From Dryococelus australis (lineage: Eukaryota > Arthropoda > Insecta > Phasmatodea > Phasmatidae), in the NCBI GenBank assembly GCA_029891345.1, contig CM057000.1:139670163-139734162 (forward strand): a DNA stretch of 64,000 bases, read 5' to 3'. The notes under the pieces were generated by a model. It ran no database searches. It saw only the letters and a list, made by a program, of their open reading frames with translations, and had not been told where the DNA came from. Positions 1 to 11,229 of the stretch are shown here, one piece after another (position 1 is the stretch's first letter; each line of letters opens with the position of its first letter). Made by a program: the position numbers and the translations under genes.

Positions 1-700
1 CCACACCACAATTTTTAACCGATGCATTGTACGGAAATAATACCGTATGTATCAGGTTTCATGTGTAGGATTATTTAGCACCGTTACAGTACATAATATG
101 TAACTTACCTATGTATTTGACTGTTTGCTGAGCAGATGTAGGAACGCTACCATAGATGCATGGCAAATAACTTTTACCAATCACTCTTTCTCATTATACT
201 TATACACTGGTGTGGTATATTTGCAAACAATTTCTTACAGTCCAGTTAGATAGGGATTCAACCTCGGAATGAAAGTTAGAAAGCTGAAAATTTGCGTAAA
301 TCTTTGTTTTCAAATTCTAAAAGTTGGCTCGAAATTCTCATAGAATCCCGTGTCCGCGAGTCAAGATATTCAAGGTCGAACGTCGCGAAAATCGGGTTTG
401 TTATAAATATCTTGTTTCCTACGCTTCAAGTGATGTTTGAAGTCTCTACAACACTTGTAGAGCATGAAATTCTCTACAAATGTGGCCGGTCTTATGCGAG
501 GTTTTATATGATTAACCGTTCTCGAGCTAGAGCGCAAAGGGTGGGAAGCACCTATCCGTATATAGGATAACGTTATGTCAACTGTGGAATCCAATGCATG
601 GTACAGTTTATAAAATAAATAAATTACTAGATATATTATAATTATTGAGAAACATAAATTATTTACGTATTTATAAAGTCTCTACGAGAGAACGCAAAAT
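1..700. other. No feature recognised
   Basis: AT-rich. Overlapping 92- and 74-codon frames on both strands (about 292-594) show no domain or conserved motif. Confidence 0.6.
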
Positions 701-709
701 ATTGTCCAT

Positions 710-1113
710 TAACGATCAATTCCAACTTTTCTGAAGGCTTGCAAAAGTTCTACTTCCAGGATATTACTCCGCCTTGTGCAAACAAAACTTAAGAGTGTAA
801 ATTAAATCTAACGGACAACATAGGTGCGCACTGAGCTTAATAATATTTTGCGTAACGATTGTTTCTTACTAGGCATTGCCAACGCACTGACTTTCTTGGT
901 GTTTTTATTAAAATTACATATTAAATATTACAATATACAATATATATATAAATAAAAGTTTTATTTAACCAAAAACAAGGAATTTCTATTTTAATAGAAG
1001 TGAAAGAACTTGTGATACACGACATATTTAGGAAACAACGAAGCGCATTTTACATGGAGTGATTTTTCAAAGGTTTGATTGAAAAAGTGCGAAGAAACCG
1101 CGAATAAACTATA
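710..1113 (+). mobile_element. Family B MITE
   Basis: AACTTTTCTGAAGGCTTGCA, CTACTTCCAGGATATTACTC, TTCTTACTAGGCATTGCCAA and GGTGATTTTTCAAAGGTTTG-like words run in the same order as in three other copies. The right terminus GAAACCGCGAATAAACTATA is intact; the left is eroded. Confidence 0.8.
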
Positions 1114-1265
1114 ACACAACACCCAGCTTCTCGTCCTACAATAATCCCTTGGGGGTCCTGCCAACGAGGAGATTGAACGTGGCGAGCTGTAGATGAAGAT
1201 GGGGCGAAATACAATAGTTATGTGGGGGGGGGGGGGGAGAACTTTCAAGAAGCCCAGCAATCAAC

Positions 1266-1972
1266 AGAAACCCCCACCACAAATTTGTTTAGTGCGAAGA
1301 AATTATTTGTTTGTGTAGGGGCAGTGTAATATTTTGTTGCTGAAACCAAATTATTTCGTTGTTCTCATTCGGTTGCCCCAAACTGTAAGATTTGGCTGGT
1401 GTAACTAAAGAACTGTTTAGCTACACGTACATTAAACAGTTTGAGACGACATAAAAAAAATTTCATCAGTTCGACGGAATTACGAACTCGGATCACCTGC
1501 ACCCGAGCGCTTTGCCTTGATGACCTCGGCTGATCTAAAACTGAAGTCGACGGAAAGCTTTTAAATGGATTTACTGCAAATACTGGCCAGCGTGTGTAAA
1601 CAAATATTTCAATTTTTGCAGTCTTGGTTGCATTGTTTTATTAATGTGTTTATACGATTATTAAGCATCGATAGATACACTAACAAACACGGTCACTATT
1701 CCAATTGTCACAAAAAATACAAACAAACTCTCGTGCTGTATTTTCGAACGAAGGCAATCAAATGAGTAGCCAAACAAATATATACAGTTGATTTAACAAA
1801 ATATTTACTTGACAGCCTAATTTTTTTTTTGGTCCAACACAGATATTTTGTTTATTCGAACATATATTTTGTAAGATGAACGAATGTAATTTCGTTTCTT
1901 TTCAAATGTAGTCTGCTCAATAATATATTTGGCCCTATACAATCAAATTCTTTGTTAGATTTTCTCTCAGTG
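1266..1972 (+). mobile_element. Family F element, copy 1
   Basis: AAATTATTTCGTTGTTCTCA, GTAAGATTTGGCTGGTGTAA and TGCACCCGAGCGCT-like words run in the same order as in copies 2 and 3. The right end is TTTTCTCTCAGTG; the left end is lost. It contains a 66-codon frame (1,565-1,765) discussed as a finding. Confidence 0.8.
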
Positions 1973-2734
1973 CAGTGTATCGTGAGTTGTACAGCCGAGT
2001 GCAGGCTCCGTTGGAAAACCATCTCTTCTTACATTTAAACTCAAGCACTGATTGATGTACCCATGCAAAGTTGGCAACAAAACAGGGAATTTATACTTTA
2101 TCCATTCGAAGGTGGCAACAGAGATAAACATTGACAGTGACCAACTCAAAGCCATTGGCTTGTTGGCAAACTCGCATTACTATTGCGGTAGAAAAAAATT
2201 CCGACTGTATTTCGCACATGCCACACATAATAGTTTAACTTTTTCTTTGCTTTATTAAATGTTATACCAAATTACAATACTTAATAAGCATGCAACTTGA
2301 AAATCTTTTTCCTCCTGAAGTATTTTATTTCATTGCTTTGGTTTCGATGTAAGAACACGCCAAGTTAACAGTGTTGTGCAATATGGCGGACGCAGTGGTT
2401 GAATTGCTACAGAACCAGTACTTTTCAATCGCGCGAACGGGCGGATTAATACAAGCTGCCACCTTGGAATGGACAGAGTATAGTCCAACGTCTTAATATG
2501 CCCGTGGGCAGTGCAATGTTTGCGTTTGAGGACAGTTGACTTTTTTAAATTAATTACAGTTCGTTTTATGCACATTAGTGCAAGAATTGAAATATTTTGT
2601 ATTTCTTACCATTTTTATTTTATATAAGCATGAATAAAGCGATAAGGTACACGACAGTTTTAATTTTACATTTAGTGGAAGGATATCCTACAAGCTGCTG
2701 TGAGAAGGAAATCCTAAGCTAGGCTTTCAAAAGT

Positions 2735-2776
2735 GCTCACATTATCGCAAACAGTCTTGTAGTTCGGTGAAAAAAC
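2735..2776 (+). mobile_element. Family A MITE, right-end fragment
   Basis: GGCTTTCAAAAGTGCTCACA followed by TTATCGCAAACAGTC matches the right terminus; no left end is seen. Confidence 0.5.
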
Positions 2777-2850
2777 TACTTGGCCACCGTGGCCTAAATG
2801 GTTTCCAACACTTCAGTTGATCCGCCGTACCATAATAAATAGTTATGTTA

Positions 2851-2851
<1 letters not shown>

Positions 2852-2929
<78 letters not shown>
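2852..2929. repeat. (AT)n microsatellite
   Basis: An uninterrupted AT dinucleotide run of about 78 bases, continuing into an interrupted TA-rich tract to about 2,980. Confidence 0.97.
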
Positions 2930-2930
<1 letters not shown>

Positions 2931-2978
2931 TGATTATATATTTATTTACTGATATATATTTACTATTATATATATATA

Positions 2979-3196
2979 CTGATTTTACGACTGATATGAC
3001 AGTCATATGTTTACATGACTACAGAAGTTATATATATATAACTTATATATATGTATATGTATACATATATATAACTTATATATATGTATATGCATACATA
3101 TATATAACTTATATATATGTATATGTATACATATTAGTTATATATAACGTCTGTAGTCACATAAACATATGACTGTCATATCAGTCGTCAAATCAG
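2979..3196. mobile_element. 218-bp foldback (palindromic) element
   Basis: The left arm starts CTGATTTTACGACTGATATG and the right arm is its near-perfect reverse complement, ending CATATCAGTCGTCAAATCAG. The arms are about 50-60 bases with few mismatches. The centre holds three imperfect TATATATAACTTATATATATG-type units, which are themselves inverted. It is flanked on both sides by TA microsatellites. A hairpin or foldback MITE is the simplest reading; no target duplication can be read because the flanks are TA repeats. Confidence 0.85.
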
Positions 3197-3246
3197 AAAA
3201 ACAATGTAATTGTTAGTGTATGATATAGCTACATAGGTAACTAATA

Positions 3247-3249
<3 letters not shown>

Positions 3250-3283
<34 letters not shown>
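3250..3283. repeat. (TA)n microsatellite
   Basis: A run of TA dinucleotides following the foldback element. Confidence 0.95.
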
Positions 3284-3286
<3 letters not shown>

Positions 3287-3974
3287 AGACCAAATAAAAC
3301 TAGTTTATATTTATTTCAGTAATCAAATTAATTGTATAACAATCGCAATTTGAAGGGTGCGTCAAGTTAATAAATAATAAATCCAAACAGTGAACAAGCC
3401 GAAAATTTTTCAAACTCTACTGTTTTGAAATGGTCTATGAATGATTCCCGGTCTTGTATTTGTGAACGAAAGCGGCTTAGTTTTTTCCTGTCGTCATATC
3501 TGAACGGTCTTCGACATGTACTATATCACGCAACACGTAAATAAAACTCTAAGGGACTTCGGATAAGCGGTTTAGTGATATTAGCGATATGCATTGACAT
3601 CCTGAAGTATTTTATAAATAAGTGCGTGTGTATGCGCTGTTTGGTATTTACGCGAGTCAACAATATGATGACGATTTATATACAGTCATTTCGTTAAGCG
3701 CAAGTGTTATCCAGATAGCAAGTAATATTTTGAAAAATTCGCACTAACAAATATTTTAACCATTTTTAATCGGACGACTTCTCACAAAGGAATATCTGTG
3801 AGATGTTATAATTTTAAGCGTTCTGAAATTATTTACTAACAAATATATTTATTTCATTTGATATTAAGACATTCGTTAATTATATCTCCTTCAGCAGCAT
3901 TCCGCCACAATTAGTGGTCCCGTTCATATTTTAGGTATCTTAATTTGTTTTACAAAATGCTGTAGTTTACGCTA

Positions 3975-4868
3975 TAAAATAATGTAATTTTTAGTGATAA
4001 ATGATTTGTAGTTTTACAAATGCTTGTAAGAGAACAAAGATATATTTTGTAAAACTACAAGAGCCGTGCTTGTAATAGACTTCAGGAAATGTTTGTACTG
4101 TACTGATCCGTGTCCACGAGCTTCAGGAAAATGGCGGACGCTCAACAACGTAAAACACGCACGTAGCTGTTCGCGCAAAAACAACGGGTGGTATAAAGTA
4201 TAGTTGCGTTTAACAGAAATGTATCGTAAGTTTGAATGACGTAGAACACTCAAAACAGCTCAGATGTTCATAATAAAACAACTAAATATTACAATAAAAC
4301 TTGACTGCATTACTCGTCGTCTGTTTACTGGCGACACAGAACTCTTAAATCGGCTCTCAACGCCTCGTTGTGAAGAGCCATCCAAGTCTCTCAACCCAAC
4401 AACCGAATAACTGTTCAAATGAAACCAATACATTTTTCCTAATCAAATAACTTCATAATAGTTCGTAGGTAGGCTACTTGTAGATATATTTTGTGTACAA
4501 ATAAGTGCTAAGTTCGTGAGTCAAGCTGGTCTTGTAGTTAAGTGTGTGTGTGCTAATAATACAAGGCGTATGGATGCTTGTCCCAGTGCTGCAAAATTAA
4601 ACTTTTTTTTTCCGGAAATTGTATTTTGCTATATATTTTTTAGTTATTGTATGTTGTTAATTCATCACATTTATTTTCTATAAGAAAAAAAATCACGTAG
4701 ACGTCTCAAGTTGTAATACAAGGCTATCAGTTGTAATATTACAAATATAGGCTATGTTTTGCAGATTTTTACAAGAAGACTGTTTGTAGTTTTACAAAGG
4801 GTTTTCTTGGCAACTGGGTTTTCAAGGAGTTTTTCTTGTAAAACTACAACAATAATTTTAAAGTGTAC
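3975..4868 (-). mobile_element. Family D element, inverted copy
   Basis: TTGTAGTTTTACAAATGCTTG, AAATGGCGGACGCTCAACAA, GGGTTTTCAAGGAGTTTTTC and TTGTAAAACTACAACAATAA are reverse complements of the family D words in the expected order. Confidence 0.7.
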
Positions 4869-5308
4869 GGAAAAAACCTGTATATGTTAACCCCATTATA
4901 TTATAATACTTTGAAACAAATAATTTGTTTGGGCAAGTTCACTTTACACTGGAATACGCGTGTCCTGAGGTGAGCAGCAAATTTATTACTCGAAAGAAAT
5001 TTGAAATAAAACTGGCGTGTTATCTGCGTACTTGAAGAATCGACCGACGAGCAAAACACGTCAACACGAATGTAGATTTTTGTAGAGGGAGTGAGAGAAT
5101 AGTGAGCAGATGACCTTATTGTAGTCCTTTGAAAAAAAAAAAAAAACAGAAGTTTAGATTAAGTGGCGCCCTTTCTGTGACCCCGATAGCTATCAGAAAA
5201 TTGACAGCCTTCTGACTTAGAAGCAATTAACTTCTATTTTGCTTTGCAATTAACACTGTTGTCGACGTGACGTTACTGAGTTTCTGTTGGCGCGAATCAA
5301 TCTAACTG

Positions 5309-5928
5309 TACTGAGCAAAAAATGTTGTTGAATCAAACAAGATTTGTTTGGTACAACCAAATTATTTGCTTGTATAGTGGCAATGAAATATTTTGTTGAT
5401 GACACCAAATTATTTTGTTGTTCTCATCTGGTTGCCCCCAAACGGTAAGATTTGGCCGGTGCAACTAAAGATTATTTTGGCTACTCGTACATTAAACTGC
5501 TTGGGACGATATAAAAGAACTTTGAAAGATCGACTTAGTTTCGAACCCAGCTCACCTGTGTCCGAGCGCTACGCCTTAGTAAACTCATCTAACGTGACAA
5601 TTGATGACGGCAGAAAGCTTTTAAATAGATATATAACAAAAAAAAATTGGGTAACGTGTGCAAACAAATATTTCGATTTTTTACAGTTTTATTTGTCAGC
5701 TTCTTGTTGCATTGTTTTATTAATGTGGTTCTACGATTGTTTAGCTATAATAGATACACAAACAAACACGGTTACTATGCAAATTGCCACAAAAAATACA
5801 AACGATTTATCAGGCTGTATTTTCGAATGAAGGCAGTCAAATGAGTGGCCAATATATATATATTATATATATATATATATATATTTGGCACTGTACAAGC
5901 AAATATTTTGTTCTATTTTCTCTCAGTG
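5309..5928 (+). mobile_element. Family F element, copy 2
   Basis: Left TACTGAGCAAAAAATGTTG, right TATTTTCTCTCAGTG. The core is shared with copy 1, and a TA repeat replaces about 90 bases of the 3' part. It contains a 65-codon frame (5,647-5,844) alignable to the one in copy 1. Confidence 0.82.
5852..5884. repeat. (TA)n microsatellite inside a family F element
   Basis: An interrupted AT run inside the second copy of family F; it replaces internal sequence present in the other two copies. Confidence 0.9.
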
Positions 5929-5929
5929 T

Positions 5930-8130
5930 GTAGTAACGCATTCGTAAAGATAACTACAGTTTTGTCATAAAGAAAAATATCTCGACTCGTGGTATCATGA
6001 ATTTGTATTTAAATCCAAAGTTAATATATATTTTTTTTTTGCGTGAAGCAACGCGCATAATTGAATGGCATATGAAATTTTGTTATATTTATTTTCAACT
6101 TTCTGCTATGAATTCTTTAAAACCTTTCCAGTTAAGATTTTTTTTTTAAATTTATATTTCAAAGTAGTACGCATTAGCGCATTAGCTATCAGTCTTACAC
6201 CGAATCGAGACCGAACAATCAAACTTACATCTTACAATTGAAATTCAATGAAAAATATATAAAATACAAAATCTCAATAATTTTCCACTTTTTAAAACAA
6301 CATATTATAGCTGCGTTATGTTTGGACTGTTGTTATTTTTTTTTTAATGTAGCGTGTCTGCAAGGATGAATTGTGGATAGCTGCCTTGGAAAAAATATTT
6401 ATAACACGAAAATGAAAGATTTCTGCGGGAATTGTAGAGTCCGTCATTTCTGTCTGTGTGTGTGTGTGTGTGTCTCACTTTGCACTTCAGGCATCAACAC
6501 TCTTCGTATACAAGCAGAGTCTTGGCAAGCTACGCCGTGATTGGTCCACGTACTTCAAAGGCACTGCGAGCCACGCCCAATAGAACTTCGAGTAGTTTAC
6601 GTGCCCACCAGTAAACATCGTAACTTCAAACACATTTCCAGTTTAAAGTTTCGGAAGCAGTCGGGTGATTGAACGTCATTCCACTTTATTCGGAAGTCAG
6701 GTTAAATAAAAGAAAAACTGTATTCGTCAAAGACCGGCCAAACAGAATGAGGCGTGATTATGGTATTATTCATATGTAAAAACTCTCATTACCTAAAAGC
6801 TACAAATGGCATAGGCGCGGCAGTGGTAGAAGTCAGAAATTGCTATTTATTTTTACGTGATTCGAAAAAAAAAAAAAAAGTTAACTAATACATCTATAAT
6901 AAAAGTTCTGTTGGAACACAACGATGTGCCGATTTCTAAGTATCTTTCTGTGTTTCTACACAGGTTAAGCAACTTCGTGTATTATAATTTGTCTTGCAAC
7001 TCGCGCCGTCAGCCATGTTGTGGAAAGTTCAGAAGCCAAAGCACGAATTCGCATGCATGTAACATTTTTTAATAGTTTCACGTAATCTGCAGTACTTACG
7101 GTAGCGTGGGACATAAATTAACACCAAATACGTAAATTGATGTTTACTGGTTTTTGAAAGCCGACATAGAAAAAATTTAAAATGGCTATCATGGATAATA
7201 GATTTTGCCAACTTAACGACCAAGCATTTTGCAGTATTACTGTAACAATTTCGCATGATGTCTTGCGCCGCGAGAACACACAAAAATTGACGGCGTCAGA
7301 AATATCTCGACAGAATAACGTCACTCAGGTAAAATGTTTGCTTTTGTAGTTAGTAAAAGATACTCTGTATGTTTGTCCTTTCTTTGTTTTCCCTATTGTC
7401 TTCTATAAAATTTGTAAAATGCGATAAACCCCAATAGCATTAATTTGTGTCCCGTGCCCTTTTAAGCCCGGGGATGTAGTAAACTTCAACGAGAGTGTCA
7501 ACCAATCGTTGAAACGATTCAACACGTAGCGGAGTCGATATTGTGCTACCATGATGTGAGGTAGTTGAGGACTGCCTGTTTTGTTTGTGTCTCTTTATCA
7601 GTCTGGCCCTCTTTTTCCCATACATGTGCATTGCAGGGCTATCAATATAAGTAGATGTGTAGAGTAATTATGCAATGACGAGTTATGGAGAAATAGGTGG
7701 CTTATACTCTGGTGCCAGTCTAATATTCTGCCTAATGTCGATTATACTTACCTCAAGCAGAGTAAATATATATATGCTTATAGATTACAGGTGGGATTAC
7801 ATTTTCTCGAACGATTTAAATATTGAATGTAGTTTACTTCATAAAATTGACGTTATCGATATGCCATCTATGAATAAAAGCTTGCTCAAGACAGAAACTA
7901 AGGTTGTACGGTGTTCAAGTTCAAGTATAGGAGTAAATATTTGTAGTTGTGGTTTTGGTGAAGTTTTTGGAACGTAAGTAGCTTGAAATAGTATTAATTA
8001 ACACTCAGGCACGGTTTATCAAATTATATTAATTCCCTGGAAAAGCCAGTTATAAGTAACATCTTACTGGTTGTACGGTTTTATGTCATTGTCGTACTAC
8101 GGACCGGTCGTAAATTTTCATGATTTTAAT
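5930..8130. other. No gene recognised
   Basis: Unique-looking AT-rich sequence with homopolymers. A 100-codon plus frame at 7,675-7,977 ends at a GTAAGT donor-like word (7,974-7,979), but no acceptor, start context or homology supports an exon. Confidence 0.5.
6452..6473. repeat. (GT)n microsatellite
   Basis: A short GT dinucleotide run in otherwise unremarkable sequence. Confidence 0.9.
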
Positions 8131-8139
8131 ACAGACACA

Positions 8140-8395
8140 ACTAAAACGTAGGATAGATTTCACAACCTTATATACTCTCATACAGATATCAACTGTTTAT
8201 TGGTTGATTGTTGTGGTAGTAAAAGGCCGTGGTTTGGCGCACAATTTATTGCACGTTTGTTATTGGCTCATTTATCTCCAGGAGGTGTCAAAGAACACGT
8301 CGACCAATTACAAACGTAACATGAACGTACGTGTGTGTGAATTCCAACTTGTCTGGAAATGAACGCGCGAAATTCTCGGGTCTCTATTAATCAAT
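8140..8395 (+). mobile_element. Family H MITE, partial
   Basis: ATACTCTCATACAGATATCA, ATTTATTGCACGTTTGTTAT and GCTCATTTATCTCCAGGAGG are shared with the 44.7-kb copy, and it ends CGCGAAATTCTCGGGTCTCT. The left terminus is eroded. Confidence 0.7.
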
Positions 8396-8507
8396 GGGCC
8401 AAAAAAAAAGTGGCATTTTCTACTAGACACCAAGGAAGGTAACTGAAAAAAAAAGTACGTGAAATTTCATTCGTATGCCAGGTATGGCCATACGGAGTGA
8501 TAGTTTC

Positions 8508-8812
8508 GATTGCTAGAGCCACGAGTATTTCGCGAATTCATTCGGAGGCGAGGTAGACTCCAGATACTTGTTCTTTTCTCCTTCTGTTGTGATTGGGCCA
8601 CAGTTCTTTAGACAAGCCTCATTTAACTGCGAGCCAGTAATAAACAGGAAGCAGTAGCGTGAGTGAGTGTTGAACAGTCCTGTACAGAGGCCAGAGGCCT
8701 GACTTGATAACGGCAACCTATAAGCAAGCGATAATGCCTCGAGTGTATACAGGGCTGTCCAGCTTAGCTTTCTGCCAACTCAATCCGCGAAATACTCGGG
8801 GCTCTATCGATA
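8508..8812. mobile_element. Family H MITE
   Basis: Left TAGAGCCACGAGTATTTCGC, right GCGAAATACTCGGGGCTCTA: terminal inverted repeats of about 25 bases. Length 305 bp. Confidence 0.85.
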
Positions 8813-8814
8813 GT

Positions 8815-9419
8815 TATTTATAATGGCCGCGTTTCCAAAATTCAAGAGTTGAAATCTTTTGGAAAAGGAACAGTAACGAACTGAAGATGTTGCGCTTGCT
8901 TAAACCTTGTAACTGGGACATCGTAAGGCTTACGGGTATTTATATTTTCCTACAAGGAATTCGCACTGTTTTTGCAAATCGTAGCATTTAGAGGTTACAT
9001 CTTCATTTTCGGCTATTCCTGTACAATAGACGTCCTGACTGGTGGTAGAGACAAGTCATAATTTCTGAAAGACCGCGGCAGTGTTAAAATAAAATTTGAT
9101 ACGGACACGGACAATTTAAAAGAATTTCACAGGAAACGGGAAAAAAAAAAAATTCAGAAGTTAAAACTTGCGCCATTATAATTCGTGTTCGCTGTACCCC
9201 CTGCGATGCTAGAATTAAATGAAAAACAACGTCAACTAAAATTTCAAACTTTACGCCTGTTACGTGGAAAGCAAGCATTCGTTGTTCCGCTCAGACTTAG
9301 ACTTAATTACAGGAAATGCCTACTAAAACAGGAAAGGCTTCCGTAATTCCCTCTGACGTCACTCAACTTAAACCCCACTCATGAGTTGAAAAAGGGCTTG
9401 ATAACTGGAAAGAGGGGGG

Positions 9420-9483
<64 letters not shown>

Positions 9484-10940
9484 TAGGGATAACTCTAGAA
9501 ATACAGGAAAGCTTTGCCCTTCATCATTCCACTTCAGCTGAATCTCAAAATCCATCGTGTTGCAAAGCAGCCTGCTATTAAACTATTACGGCAAATTAAC
9601 GATAAATACGTTGTGCTCAACCCTTACAGAAGTTCAACAGAAGCCTGTATTTTGTATTGTATTTCATCTCGAGTAAACAATTGTTGGAAGGTAGTCCAGA
9701 CGTCTATGCGTGGCGATGGAGGTCCTTTCAGGCAGTATTCTGGTCTATAGAATCTGCTGGAAGGAAATGCTTTCATGGAGAGTGCTATAATAGGGAAGGC
9801 GTATAAAAAGGAACCGCATTCAGCGCCAGGCTGAAGTAGTGATAAGGCGTCAGACAGTGGCGAATAGCCAATTTTCAAGAGAAGTGTGTCTTGATCGTTA
9901 ACGTTATTAAAAAATTTTCATTATTCTTATGCACGTAACTCTGATATATTCTTTCACGAGACGATCATAATATTCATTGGCTACGCAGAAGGTGAAATTT
10001 GAGGTAATTTAGAAGACGACCCACATTTTTCGTAATACAATAGTCTTGTGTACCCAGTGCAAGAAAATAACTGTAGTTTTTGTTTCAACTTGAGATATTT
10101 CATTGTAATATTTAAAATGCGAGACACGTATAGACAGGTAGAATAAAATTTGTATTACCGACATTGTACTTCTGACCTCTCTACTATAATGTAAAAAAAC
10201 GAATTGCATGTTGCAATTCCTATTTGTGCGTTGGCACAAAATAGTTACTTTAGCCATACGTAGAATATTGGAATAAAATAGAAATATTGCAGGTACTGCA
10301 TTTATGGCAGAATTTGTATTCACAAAATAGTTAGGTTTAAGTAATGAATACAAACACGCGATATTAAATTGTGTGTACGTTTGTGGGCACATATTGGTAT
10401 TTACTTATAGTAATCGGAAAAATAAATAATTCTCTGGTTTAATATTCTGTCGCATGTATGCTGTTCATCACATACAATAAAAGTCCTTGCAGTTTTATTT
10501 AATTTGGCACAATTAAATCCGTACACGTAATTTGCACTACCTAAAATCTACAAATATAAGTATTTCTCGGGAGCAGAGAATCGTCTGCAATTTTTTAAGT
10601 ATGTATAATGTGCATATAAACGCTGAAAAAAAAAATTAAATGAAAGTTTTTAAATGATGTGCTTTGCTTAGTCGCTCATCACTGCCGGCAAATAAACCTA
10701 CGTTAAACGTATTCGTAATTAGCAACATAGATAGATCTATATGTTTTCATTCCCTTGAGTATGCATGCATACATAAAGTTTTATAGTTATTTTTGGAAGT
10801 GAAATTTGCAACTTTTCAAGAGAAGCTTGCCAGACGTGAATAATTCGGAGAATAAAGTTAGGTATTTCTGAAGGGTCAGATATATACATTTAATCATTAC
10901 ACCGATAAAATAATTCCCTCACTTTCTACACACTGAAGTG
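8815..10940. other. No gene recognised
   Basis: Apart from the AG microsatellite this is unique AT-rich sequence. The 127-codon minus frame at 10,009-10,392 is low-complexity and lacks any recognisable motif. It would fall in the intron of the gene proposed from the 11.0-kb exon. Confidence 0.5.
9424..9480. repeat. (AG)n microsatellite
   Basis: A pure AG run of about 57 bases, purine-only on the plus strand. Confidence 0.97.
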
Positions 10941-11020
10941 GGAAAACTTTTGAATTGGAATGAAATATGAGGCGTTAAACACTTCTGGTCACAGTACTGA
11001 AAGTGTTCTGCCGGACTCAC

Positions 11021-11087
11021 CAGGATCAATGAGGAAGATCAGGAAGCATCCGAGGATACACCTGGAAGACAGGCTAAGTATTTCCAT
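11021..11087 (-). CDS. Candidate first coding exon encoding a signal peptide, ends at a GTGAGT donor
   Basis: On the minus strand an ATG at 11,085-11,087 in a good context (AACATGG) opens MEILSLSSRCILGCFLIFLI followed by DPG. The short polar start, the hydrophobic core CILGCFLIFLI and the small residues after it look like a eukaryotic secretion signal. The frame meets a consensus splice donor, GTGAGT, at 11,015-11,020, so the exon would end in phase 1 at 11,021. The frame is open further upstream, with alternative ATGs at 11,121-11,123 and about 11,216, so the true start is unsure. The exon sits just downstream (minus strand) of a CpG-rich block, as expected for the 5' end of a gene. The rest of the gene would lie below 11,000 or beyond the window; I could not find a partner exon. 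Secreted or membrane proteins of insects often have such an isolated first exon, which is inference. Confidence 0.4.
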
Positions 11088-11229
11088 GTTCCGCTTCTTT
11101 GCTCTCCCCAACTTCAGATCCATCTCGGGAGAAAACGATTCCAGGTTCCGTCGAAAACACCACAGCTGGAAGCTTGGAATGTATCGCACATGTAACGGAT
11201 ATTCGAACTGTGTCACCGGCTACGTCATC

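Noticed and set aside
5393..5830. 145-codon frame over a family F element
   Set aside because: It is broken in the sister copies and overlaps the better-conserved 65-codon frame in another phase.
7675..7979. Exon ending in GTAAGT
   Set aside because: The donor-like word is common by chance in AT-rich DNA; the frame has no recognisable domain and no acceptor.
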